A stretch of DNA of 64,000 nucleotides, from positions 496,001 to 560,000 of the forward strand of contig NZ_LZYB01000001.1 in assembly GCF_001677335.1 (NCBI RefSeq), in the 5' to 3' direction. Source of the DNA: Erythrobacter dokdonensis DSW-74. GTDB taxonomy: Bacteria; Pseudomonadota; Alphaproteobacteria; Sphingomonadales; Sphingomonadaceae. Of this stretch, positions 34,906-43,662 are shown piece after piece (position 1 is the stretch's first letter; each line of letters opens with the position of its first letter). The notes under the pieces are model-generated. The model was not told the DNA's origin. It searched no databases and worked only from the letters and a program-made list of their open reading frames with translations. The translations under genes were made by a program, and so were the position numbers.

Positions 34906-35410
34906 TCGCGAGCTGTGCGAATGAAGGGCAGAGCGAGAACCGACGGATATCGCGGCCACTTTTCAGAGCACTCGATGTCCCCCAACGAGTTTCCCTGGCA
35001 ACAAAATCGATCGGCTCATAGGCGTCTCACCGAACTGATCTGGCAATGCCGTGATCGCCTCGTCTTCTCGCATTGGCTGCATAATCTCCACGAGCTGCTA
35101 CCGGAGGTCGTCTACGGTCGCTCTGCTATCGTGCTCGACGGGTTCGATATGGGCTGGTCTTGGCTGGAAGTGGGCGCAAAGAGGAGACTCGAAGGCTCTG
35201 CTCCGGAAAGCCAGCAGGGGCTCTGACTGTCCGACGCTGCCGGTAACTACCTCCCTTGCAACCCGACACGCCAAGGAACCACTCTCGGCAACGCTTGAGA
35301 TGGGCACACGCTCGGGGTGTTTGACTAAGGATGGTTGCCACTTCGCCCAACCTGCATCAAGGTCATGCGGCCGGACGCGAGGTCAGGATCCGGCTTGAGG
35401 AGAACCGGCG
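34906..35410. other. Gap, possible remnant coding sequence
   Basis: 505 bp. A plus-strand frame from ATG 34975 to 35226 (83 aa, starting MSPNEFPWQQNR) lacks a ribosome site and recognised family; I do not call it. The stretch 35226-35400 is non-coding. May hold the promoter of the oxidoreductase pair. Confidence 0.35.
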
Positions 35411-37792
35411 ATGTTGATGCGCGATCTCGGGATCATTCCTGCACAAAAGGCGGATGCCGCAGGCGAGGGGCCGAGCCCCTATGTCAATCTGAGCCGCCGC
35501 GCCTTTGTCGGCGGTGCGGGGTTGTTCGTGCTTGGCGTGACGCTTGCGGGCTGTTCGACCTATGTCGAACCCGAGATCGATGCCGACGCCTTTGATCTGC
35601 CCGAACCCGGCGCCAGCCCGCTGACCGAAGTCAGAGGCGGCGACGCGACGCCAGCGCTGTGGATTGCGATCGACAGGGACGGTGCGGTCAAGATCACCTG
35701 CCACCGTTCGGAAATGGGGCAGCAGGTCTGGACCTCGATGGCGCAGATCGTGGCCGACGAGCTGGAAGCCGACTGGGACAAGGTCGAGATCATCCAGGCA
35801 GAAGGGCACGAGCGTTACGGCGACCAGAACACCGACGGGTCGCGTTCCGTGCGCTTCAATTTCCACCGCCTGCGCGTGGCGGGCGCGGCCATGCGCCAGA
35901 TGCTGGTCGCTGCGGCGGCGCTCTACTGGAAGCTGCCGGTCGAACAATGTTCGGCCAAGGGCGGGCTGGTCAGCAACACGCAGAACGACGAGACGCTGTC
36001 CTACGGCAATCTTGCCGAACTCGCCGGCAAGCTGGAAATCCCCGCGGAAGCGGACATTACGTTAAAGACCCCCAAGGAATGGCGCTATATCAACGCCGAG
36101 ATCCCCTCGCTGACAGTGCCGCGCATCGTAAGGGGCGAAGGCACCTTCGGGATCGATGTGCAGCGCCCGGGGATGGTCTATGCCGTGGTCGCCCGCCCGC
36201 CGCAGCTGTTCGGGCGGGTGAGCAGCTTCGACGATGCGAAGACGCTCGAAGTTCCCGGCGTGCTCAAGACGGTGCGCCTGCCCGACGCGAGGCCGCCCGC
36301 GCTGTTCCAGCCGCTGGGCGGCGTGGCGGTGGTGGCGCGCGACACATGGGCGGCGATCGAAGGTCGCCGCGCGCTTGAGATCGCGTGGGCGGCCGGCCCC
36401 AATGCGGGCTATGATTCCGATGCCTTTGCCGAGCAGCTCAAGGCCACCGCGAGGGCCAGCGGCAAGGTGCGCCGTGCGCGCGGCGATGTGCCGGCGGCGC
36501 TGGCGGCAGCCAAGAAGCGGGTTTCGGCCGAATATTACGCCCCGCATCTGGGTCAGACCCCGATGGAGCCGCCCAGTGCGACCGCAGAGTGGGACGGTGA
36601 CCGGCTCGAATGCTGGGCCTGCGTGCAGGACCCGCAGAGCACGCGCGCAACGCTCGCCGAAGCGCTGGGCATCGACAAGGAGAATATCAAGGTCACGCCC
36701 ACCTGGCTGGGGGGTGCTTTCGGGCGCAAGTCGAAGCCCGATTTCGTGGTCGAGGCGGCGCTGATAGCCCGGGACGTGGGCAAGCCGGTCAAGGTGACCT
36801 GGACGCGCGAGGACGATATCCGGCACGGCTATTTCCACTCGGTCAGCGCGCAATATTGCGAAGGCGGTCTAGACGCGGATGGCAAGTGCACCGCGTGGCT
36901 GCACCGCACCGTGTTCCCGCCGATTTCCTCGACCTTCGACAACACCGTGGCCGAGCCGAGCGATGGCGAGATGGGCATGGGCGCAAGTGATGTGCCTTTC
37001 GCAATGCCCAACCTCAGGGTCGAATCCGGCAATGCCAAGGGCCATGTGCGGATCGGCTGGCTGCGCTCGGTCGCCAACATCTACCATGCCTTTGCGGTGC
37101 AGAGTTTCGCCGCCGAGCTCGCCCACGCGGCCGGGCGCGACCAGAAGGACTATCTGCTCGAACTGATCGGCCCACCGCGCAAGATAGACCCTGAAACCGA
37201 AGGCGCAAAATACGGCAATTACGGCGCTTCGCTGGAGGAATACCCGATCGATACGGGCCGCTTGCGGAACGTCCTGGAAAAGGCCGCAGCGATGGCCGAA
37301 TGGGGGCGCAAGCTTCCCGCCGGACGCGGGCTCGGGATCGCGGTCCACCGCTCGTTCCTCAGCTATATCGCCACGGTAGTCGAAGTCGCCGTCAAGCCCG
37401 ACGGCAGCCTCTCCATCCCCGGGGTTTGGCTGGCGGTGGATGCTGGTACCGTGATCAATCCGCGTCATGTGCGCGCGCAGATGGAAGGCGGCACGATCTA
37501 TGCCTTGTCGAACGCGCTCTACGGCGCGATCACGGCAAAGGATGGCGCGATAGTGCAGGACAATTTCCCGAGCTGGCGGCTGATGCGGATGCGCGAGGCG
37601 CCGCGCGCGTTCGAGGTGGAGATCGTCGCTTCCGACGCGCCGCCGGGCGGGGTTGGCGAGCCTGCCTCCCCACCCGCGGCACCGGCACTGGCCAATGCCA
37701 TCTTCGCGGCAACCGGCCACCGCATGCGCACCTTGCCTCTGATCGGGGCGGAGGGAAGCAAGCTTAAGCTGCCCACAAAGCAGAGCGCGTAG
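35411..37792 (+). CDS. Molybdopterin-binding large subunit of xanthine dehydrogenase family (isoquinoline 1-oxidoreductase IorB-like)
   Basis: 793 aa. ATG 35411 follows AGGAG. Tat signal NLSRRAFVGGAGLFVLG, with a lipobox-like LAGC at its end (Cys 48), so possibly a Tat-exported lipoprotein. Moco-binding region: MGQQVWTSMAQIVADELEAD, HLGQTPMEPPSATAEW, WLGGAFGRKSKPDFVVEAA, and the catalytic Glu in PPGGVGEPASPPAAPALANA. This order is the IorB/ nicotinate-aldehyde branch, which hydroxylates N-heterocycles or aldehydes and passes electrons to the 2Fe-2S subunit encoded 15 bp downstream and then to a cytochrome. No FAD subunit is present. Confidence 0.88.
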   Translation: MLMRDLGIIPAQKADAAGEGPSPYVNLSRRAFVGGAGLFVLGVTLAGCSTYVEPEIDADAFDLPEPGASPLTEVRGGDATPALWIAIDRDGAVKITCHRSEMGQQVWTSMAQIVADELEADWDKVEIIQAEGHERYGDQNTDGSRSVRFNFHRLRVAGAAMRQMLVAAAALYWKLPVEQCSAKGGLVSNTQNDETLSYGNLAELAGKLEIPAEADITLKTPKEWRYINAEIPSLTVPRIVRGEGTFGIDVQRPGMVYAVVARPPQLFGRVSSFDDAKTLEVPGVLKTVRLPDARPPALFQPLGGVAVVARDTWAAIEGRRALEIAWAAGPNAGYDSDAFAEQLKATARASGKVRRARGDVPAALAAAKKRVSAEYYAPHLGQTPMEPPSATAEWDGDRLECWACVQDPQSTRATLAEALGIDKENIKVTPTWLGGAFGRKSKPDFVVEAALIARDVGKPVKVTWTREDDIRHGYFHSVSAQYCEGGLDADGKCTAWLHRTVFPPISSTFDNTVAEPSDGEMGMGASDVPFAMPNLRVESGNAKGHVRIGWLRSVANIYHAFAVQSFAAELAHAAGRDQKDYLLELIGPPRKIDPETEGAKYGNYGASLEEYPIDTGRLRNVLEKAAAMAEWGRKLPAGRGLGIAVHRSFLSYIATVVEVAVKPDGSLSIPGVWLAVDAGTVINPRHVRAQMEGGTIYALSNALYGAITAKDGAIVQDNFPSWRLMRMREAPRAFEVEIVASDAPPGGVGEPASPPAAPALANAIFAATGHRMRTLPLIGAEGSKLKLPTKQSA

Positions 37793-37807
37793 AACAAGGA
37801 GGCGAAC

Positions 37808-38263
37808 ATGGCCATTACCCTGACAATCAACGGGAAATCCGAAACCGTCGACGCCGCTCCCGGCACACCGCTGCTGTGGGTGCTGCGCGACCATCTGCAG
37901 ATGACAGGCACGAAATTCGGGTGCGGCGTCGCCCAGTGCGGGGCCTGCACCGTCCACGTCGATGGCGAGCCTACCCGCGCCTGCGTTACCCCGCATGACA
38001 CACTCGAAGGGGCGCAGATCACCACCATCGAGGGTGTATCTGGCGATGCCGCCGATGCCATTCGCAACGCATGGGTCGCCAATGACGTGCCCCAGTGCGG
38101 CTATTGCCAGTCCGGCCAGATCATGGCGGCAACCGCGCTGCTTCGCGACAATCCGTCGCCTGACGATGCCGCGATCGACGAGGCGATGAGCGGCAATCTG
38201 TGCCGCTGCGCGACCTACATGAGCATCCGCCGCGCGATCAAGGAAGCCGCCGCGGCCCTGTGA
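37808..38263 (+). CDS. (2Fe-2S) ferredoxin-like small subunit of the molybdenum hydroxylase (IorA-like)
   Basis: 151 aa, normal length. Plant-type ferredoxin domain with CGVAQCGACTVHVDG, then a helical domain with CGYCQSGQIMAATALL and NLCRCATYMSIRRAI, binding two 2Fe-2S clusters. ATG 37808 follows AAGGAGG at 7 nt. Large subunit first, small second is the reverse of many xanthine dehydrogenase operons but seen in Ior-type pairs. It lacks its own signal, so would travel with the Tat-exported large subunit. Confidence 0.92.
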   Translation: MAITLTINGKSETVDAAPGTPLLWVLRDHLQMTGTKFGCGVAQCGACTVHVDGEPTRACVTPHDTLEGAQITTIEGVSGDAADAIRNAWVANDVPQCGYCQSGQIMAATALLRDNPSPDDAAIDEAMSGNLCRCATYMSIRRAIKEAAAAL

Positions 38264-38821
38264 TCGCACCAGTCATTTGACAATCAGTTTAGGAACGACG
38301 GCTAAGTCCCACATCCGGCCATGCAGGTCGATCGGCAACATCGTCCGCTTTCTTGTTACAGCGGCGTTCGGTCCGGCGACCTGATCTTTGGCACAAAGCT
38401 GAACCCAACTCGGAGACTTGTTGCGGCGTGACTGCGTCCACCGCCAGCCTTCTATAAAAACCTGAAATATTTAGTAAAAGCGGATATTTTGGTGTTTCCG
38501 CTTGTGTCGCCCTTTGCGCAGACTGACGTGTTTTGCGGCCAATATTGCAGCGCCGGGGTCTCAGCTGGCGACGATCGTGCGCCTTGCACGCCTATGGCGC
38601 CTCAAGGGTTGCAAATGCCTGCACTGGGATTAGGACCGCTCACGACATAACCTCCGCACCCGGGAGCGGCAGGACATTGCACCGATGCAGGTCCTTTTCG
38701 CGATTGTCCGTTCGGGACGCATCCCATCCACCTCACCAAAGCGGACACAGCCTTGGCAGCAATGCCGGCAGCGTGAACCTGCGTCGCCCTTTGCCAACGG
38801 CCCGTCCGGGACAGGAAAGCG
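38264..38821. other. Non-coding gap upstream of the BCCT gene
   Basis: 558 bp. Contains an AT-rich patch at 38450-38500 with a hairpin AAGCGGA (38478-38484) / TCCGCTT (38497-38503). No gene, tRNA or known riboswitch recognised. Confidence 0.4.
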
Positions 38822-40564
38822 ATGAGCAGCAGGCCCAGCGAAGCAAGTTCGCACGTAGACCCGCAGACCGTCACGCCGGACGACTGGCCGATCGATCCGC
38901 CACTTGTCGAACTCGAGATCGATACCCACGACCGCGGTTTTTACGACGGATTCAGCCGGGCGGTGACGATTCCATCCAAGGTCATCGTCTCGTTGCTGAT
39001 CATGTGGGCGATCTTCTTCCCCGTGAATGCCAGCAAGGCGCTGGGTGCTGCCAATTCCACGATCATCGCGAATTTCGGCGGCTGGTATGTCTATCTTGTC
39101 GCGATCCTGATCATCGTTTGCGTTGGTCTGGCGCTGGCACCGGGGACCGGTTCGCTCCGGATCGGCCCACCCGGCGAAAAGCCGGAGTTCAGCCGTTTCT
39201 CGTGGTTCTCCATGCTGTTCGGTGCCGGGATCGGCATCGGGATGCTGACCTATTCGACCGGTGAACCGCTCGCCCATTTCACCAATAATCCCGATATCAT
39301 CCGCGGCACGATCGCGGCGCAGAGCGCGCAGGCTGTGCGTCCGGCATATATGTATACCTTTCTCCACTGGGGTCTTGGTGCGTGGTGCACATATGCGCTG
39401 GTAGGGCTTGCGATCGGCTATGTCGCGCACCGGCGCGGCCTGCCATTGACCATCCGCTCGGCGCTCGCCCCGCTGTTCGGAAGAGTGATGGAAGGGCCCA
39501 TCGGGCACGTTGTCGACATTGTCGCGGTGGTGGCAACGATCCTTGGTGTGGCCGTGACGATGGGATTGGGGGTCGAGCAGTTCGTCGCGGGGCTGGCGCG
39601 GTTGGGGCTGGGCGCGTGGCTACTCGACGAGGATGGTTCGGCCTCGGCGACTGCCATTGTGGTGTCGCTGGTGATGCTGGTCGGGGCATCGACGCTCAGC
39701 GCGCTTTCGGGGGTTGGCCGCGGGATCAAGTGGCTGTCGAACCTCAACATGGGGCTGTCGATGGGGCTGCTTGCCCTGTTCGCAGCGCTTGGCGCCGGGC
39801 TTTACGGCCTTGAGCTGCTGGGTGTGGGTCTGTGGGACTATGCCCGCACCCTGTTGCAGCAATCATTCCGCCTGTTCGGCGACGACGGGACCGCTATGGG
39901 CGCGACGCTGCACCAGTGGCAGCTCGACTGGACTGTCTTCTACTGGGCTTGGTGGATTGCCTTTGCCCCCTTTGTAGGCATGTTCATCGCGCGCATTTCG
40001 CGGGGGAGGACGATCCGCGAATACATCTTCGGGGTCACGATTGTGCCCTCGCTGATGTGTTTCGTGTGGATGACGCTGGTCGGCGGCACGGCAATCGAGC
40101 TTGAACTGTCGGGGATCGCCGGAGGCAGGATCCTCGATGCGCCGATGTCGGATCAACTCTTTGCAACGCTCGCCGTATTGCTCGATCCGGGTCTGGCGAG
40201 GGTCGTGGCCGGGCTCGTGGTGGTGCTGCTGATGACCTACCTGGTCACCTCTGCCGATAGCGCGATCCTGATCGTCAACACCATCAACGGCGCTGGCGAC
40301 GACGAGGGCAGCCAGCGCTATCATATCCTGTTCTGGGGCGCTGCGATCGCCTTTGTGGTCGGCTCCATGCTGATCCTCGGCGGGATCGAGGCGATCCGCA
40401 TCACCATGATCATAGGGGCCTTGCCGTTTTCCTTCGTCGTCGCAGCGATGGCTGCGGCCATCGTCAAGGCGGTGGTGTTCGACCTGATCCGCAAGAAGCA
40501 CGGCGTGCCGACGACGGCGCAGGCGTGCGAGGAATGGGCCGAGAAAATATCGGCCGCCGAATGA
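38822..40564 (+). CDS. BCCT family transporter (betaine/carnitine/choline)
   Basis: 580 aa, about 12 membrane segments. ATG 38822 sits 3 nt after AGGAAAG. BCCT markers: SMLFGAGIGIGMLTYSTGEP (GxGxGxxx substrate/Na+ loop), WGLGAWCTYALVGL, and the aromatic box WTVFYWAWWIAFAPFVGMF followed by IARISRGRTIREYI, the family signature. Imports a quaternary ammonium compound by Na+ or H+ symport or exchange; the GAGIGIG pattern is more in line with Na+-coupled choline/betaine carriers than CaiT. Precedes an unrelated TonB receptor by a long AT-rich gap. Confidence 0.92.
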   Translation: MSSRPSEASSHVDPQTVTPDDWPIDPPLVELEIDTHDRGFYDGFSRAVTIPSKVIVSLLIMWAIFFPVNASKALGAANSTIIANFGGWYVYLVAILIIVCVGLALAPGTGSLRIGPPGEKPEFSRFSWFSMLFGAGIGIGMLTYSTGEPLAHFTNNPDIIRGTIAAQSAQAVRPAYMYTFLHWGLGAWCTYALVGLAIGYVAHRRGLPLTIRSALAPLFGRVMEGPIGHVVDIVAVVATILGVAVTMGLGVEQFVAGLARLGLGAWLLDEDGSASATAIVVSLVMLVGASTLSALSGVGRGIKWLSNLNMGLSMGLLALFAALGAGLYGLELLGVGLWDYARTLLQQSFRLFGDDGTAMGATLHQWQLDWTVFYWAWWIAFAPFVGMFIARISRGRTIREYIFGVTIVPSLMCFVWMTLVGGTAIELELSGIAGGRILDAPMSDQLFATLAVLLDPGLARVVAGLVVVLLMTYLVTSADSAILIVNTINGAGDDEGSQRYHILFWGAAIAFVVGSMLILGGIEAIRITMIIGALPFSFVVAAMAAAIVKAVVFDLIRKKHGVPTTAQACEEWAEKISAAE

Positions 40565-40927
40565 CCTTGCAATCAGGCTGGGCAATCAGGCTGGAAATTC
40601 AAAATAAAATGACAGTAAATAATCAAATATGAAATAAAAAAATAATAAAAAATCACACAAAATACGGTTCATAAGTAGCGACAAGAAAATTTTTCATAAT
40701 CCCGTATTTTCTACTTCAAATAATATTTGTTTCTTTTATAGTGTTGTGATTCTGCAACAATCCTAATAATCATTTTTGTAATTTCCCAAAGTCGGGTAGA
40801 AAGCGTAGGATTCGCTTGGTAGCGCATCCTATAAAGCATCTGTGCATTCGGTGCGCATGCTATTTCTTGGGTCTTGCCGGTGCATTCCTTGCGCCGCGAC
40901 CCTTTCCGAAGCTCAAAGGGGCCTTAC
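40565..40927. other. AT-rich non-coding gap before a TonB receptor
   Basis: 363 bp, with 40595-40790 extremely AT-rich compared with the rest of the window (runs such as AAATAAAAAAATAATAAAAA). The receptor ribosome site AAAGGGG precedes the ATG at 40928. The region may be a strong promoter, a nucleoid-protein binding tract, or foreign DNA. No gene seen. Confidence 0.5.
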
Positions 40928-43588
40928 ATGATGAAGATTATCGATGGCGCGTCACTCGGCGCGCTTGCGATCGCGATTGCGTCTCCCGCCAGCGCGCAGG
41001 ATGCTGCCGCACCCTCCGGCGGTGCCCAGCCGCCGGCGCAGAAGGGCGGGATCAAGACCATCGTCGTCACCGCCCAGAAACGCAGCCAGGACCTGCAGGA
41101 TGTGCCGGTCTCGGTCACAGCGATCGATGCAGAGGCGCTCGACCAGCTCAATATCGATACCTTCGACGATTATCTCGAGCAGCTGCCCAATGTCACGGCA
41201 GGTGGCGCCGGACCGGGTCAGAATACGATCTATATCCGCGGTCTTGCCTCGACCACGCCCAATCTGACAACCGCAGGGGTTGCCGGTCTTGCGCCCAACG
41301 TCGCCTTCTATCTCGACGAGCAGCCTCTCGCCCAGCCGGGGCGCAACCTCGATGTCTACGCAGCCGATGTTGAGCGCATCGAGGTTCTGTCCGGACCGCA
41401 AGGCACGCTGTTCGGTGCGAGCTCGCAGGCGGGCGTGGTGCGCCTGATCACCAACAAGCCCGATCTTTCCGGCTTCGATGCATCCTTCGATTCCAGCGTC
41501 TCCTTCACCAAGGGCGGCGAGGCGAGCTATTCGATCAAGGCCATGGTCAACGTGCCGGTTACCGATACCTTTGCCTTGCGCGGGGTGGTCTACCTCGACG
41601 ACCAGGGCGGCTTCATCGACAATGTCGCTGGTACCCGCGATCTGTCCGAGAGCGCCCGTTTCCGGCCCGAAGGCACGGTGCGCGCGAACGGCGTGCCCGT
41701 GAACGCCAACCGGGCCGGGTTCCAGTCTACCGCCGACCTTTCGGGGGTGACCTTTCTCGAGGCCGACAATTCCGGCCTTGTCCGCGACAATTTCAACGAC
41801 ACCCAGTATTCGGGCTTCCGCGCTACCGCACTGTGGGAGCTCACGCCGGACTGGACCGTGACCCTTGCCCATACCCGCCAGAGTCTTGAAACTGACGGTG
41901 TGTTTTTCGCCGACCCCGAACTGGGCGAGCTTGATGATCTGGAAATCCAGCGCTTCGAGGATGACCGGCTGGAAGATGACTTCTCCAACACCAGCTGGAC
42001 CGTCGAGGGCCGCATCGCGATGCTCGATGTGGTTTATACCGGCGCCTATACCGATCGCCGCACCAACCAGCGCATCGACTACACCGATTACCTGTTCGTC
42101 GGCCAGTATCTGCCCTATTACATCTGCGATGGTTCGGTGAGCTATCCGGGCGCCGCAGCGCCCAGCGGCACCTGCCAGCCGCCGAACCTTTACGTCACCT
42201 CCGACAGCACAACGCAGGTTTTCACCCAGGAGCTGCGCTTCTCCACGCCGGAGGAATGGCCGGTCCGCGTGACGGCAGGCGGCTTCTATTCGGACCTCGA
42301 GCTGAAGGAACGCAACGACTTCAACTATCCGGGCAATGTCGCCGCCGCGCCGTTCGGCGGCTTTGCGCCCAATTTCCCGTTTCCGGGCGCCTTCAGCACC
42401 GACGCGGGTCCGTTCCCGCGTGACACGATCTTCAGAAACGACATCCGCCGCACTGACGAACAGTTCGGCCTGTTCGGCGAGGCGACGATCGACATCGTTC
42501 CCGACCTTCTCGCCGTCACGCTGGGGGCACGCTATTACGATGTCGAAGTCGACCTCGAAGGCGGCGCCAATGCCAGCTTCTGCAATACCAGCGGAACCGA
42601 CGAGAATGCCTTCGGTACCAATATTTCCGACCTTTACGACGGCGACGGCAATTTCTTTTTCAACCTGTCGTGTTCCGAAGCCTTGCGCCAGAACTTCACC
42701 CTGAACGACAGTCTTGCCGATATCGAGGCCGCCGGGCTCTCGCCCGCGCAGGCCCAGCGGGTGTTCAATTCCGTGCGCGCACCGGATGTGGCAGCGGCCA
42801 GCGGGACCATTCTCAAGGGCACGGTCACCCTGACCCCGACCCCCGACACGCTGTTCTACGCGACCTATTCGGAAGGTTTCCGTCCGGGGCTGCTCAACCG
42901 TCCGGGCGGAGCGCCGGGGCCTAACAACTTCACCGTGCCGTTCGAGCTCGAGACCGACGAGGTGCAGAACTACGAGATCGGCTGGAAACTCCAGCTCGTA
43001 GACGGCCAGCTGCGTTTCAACGGCAGTGCCTTCTATGTCGATATTTCCAACCTGCAGACGACGATCTTCGACCCGTCGATCACCAACCTGTTTTTCTCGG
43101 CCAATGCTGCTGATGCGGAGATTTACGGGCTGGAGGCGGATTTCACCTTTGCGCCCTATGCGGTGCCGGGGCTGACCGTGGCGGGCGCCTTCTCGATCCT
43201 CGATACCGAGGTGACCGACGTGCTGATCCCGACCAATGACGTGGTCGAAGGATCAGAGCTCGCCTTTGCTCCGTCGTTCCAGGGCAATTTCCGGGTGCGC
43301 TACGAATTCGATCTGACCTCGACGCTTGGCGCCTATATCATGCCGCAGATTACCCATTCTGCCAGCAAGTTCACCGATATCATCGAGATCAACCGCTTGC
43401 GGCTCGACAGCTACACGGTGGTAGATCTGGCCGCGGGGATCGAAAAGGACCAGTGGCGCTTCGAGATATTCGGCGACAACCTGTTCGATGAACGCGCCCA
43501 GATTTCGGGCAATTTCGTGAATGACCGCGCGCGTATCGTCACCAACCGGCCGCTGACCGTCGGTCTGCGGGTGGGTTACGACTACTGA
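40928..43588 (+). CDS. TonB-dependent receptor
   Basis: 886 aa. ATG 40928 after AAAGGGG. Signal peptide (LGALAIAIASPASA), TonB box GGIKTIVVTAQKRSQDLQDV, plug domain (VPVSVTAIDAEALDQLNI, NVTAGGAGPGQNTIYIRGL, VERIEVLSGPQGTLFGASSQ, GVVRLITNKPDL), then a barrel ending VGLRVGYDY with terminal aromatic. This plug style is the large sphingomonad receptor group whose substrates include glycans, sterols and other organics. Followed 74 bp later by a TPR-sulfotransferase, a pairing often seen in this order. Ligand unknown. Confidence 0.9.
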   Translation: MMKIIDGASLGALAIAIASPASAQDAAAPSGGAQPPAQKGGIKTIVVTAQKRSQDLQDVPVSVTAIDAEALDQLNIDTFDDYLEQLPNVTAGGAGPGQNTIYIRGLASTTPNLTTAGVAGLAPNVAFYLDEQPLAQPGRNLDVYAADVERIEVLSGPQGTLFGASSQAGVVRLITNKPDLSGFDASFDSSVSFTKGGEASYSIKAMVNVPVTDTFALRGVVYLDDQGGFIDNVAGTRDLSESARFRPEGTVRANGVPVNANRAGFQSTADLSGVTFLEADNSGLVRDNFNDTQYSGFRATALWELTPDWTVTLAHTRQSLETDGVFFADPELGELDDLEIQRFEDDRLEDDFSNTSWTVEGRIAMLDVVYTGAYTDRRTNQRIDYTDYLFVGQYLPYYICDGSVSYPGAAAPSGTCQPPNLYVTSDSTTQVFTQELRFSTPEEWPVRVTAGGFYSDLELKERNDFNYPGNVAAAPFGGFAPNFPFPGAFSTDAGPFPRDTIFRNDIRRTDEQFGLFGEATIDIVPDLLAVTLGARYYDVEVDLEGGANASFCNTSGTDENAFGTNISDLYDGDGNFFFNLSCSEALRQNFTLNDSLADIEAAGLSPAQAQRVFNSVRAPDVAAASGTILKGTVTLTPTPDTLFYATYSEGFRPGLLNRPGGAPGPNNFTVPFELETDEVQNYEIGWKLQLVDGQLRFNGSAFYVDISNLQTTIFDPSITNLFFSANAADAEIYGLEADFTFAPYAVPGLTVAGAFSILDTEVTDVLIPTNDVVEGSELAFAPSFQGNFRVRYEFDLTSTLGAYIMPQITHSASKFTDIIEINRLRLDSYTVVDLAAGIEKDQWRFEIFGDNLFDERAQISGNFVNDRARIVTNRPLTVGLRVGYDY

Positions 43589-43662
43589 TCCGCTTCTGGC
43601 GAAACGGGCGGCGGGGGTGAGCAGGTGTTCACGCCCGCCGCCATGCGTGTAGAGCCTTTCCC

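Noticed and set aside
34975..35226. 83-aa open frame between the S41 protease and the molybdenum hydroxylase
   Set aside because: No ribosome site, no recognised motif and no flanking partner; treated as possible remnant in a gap.
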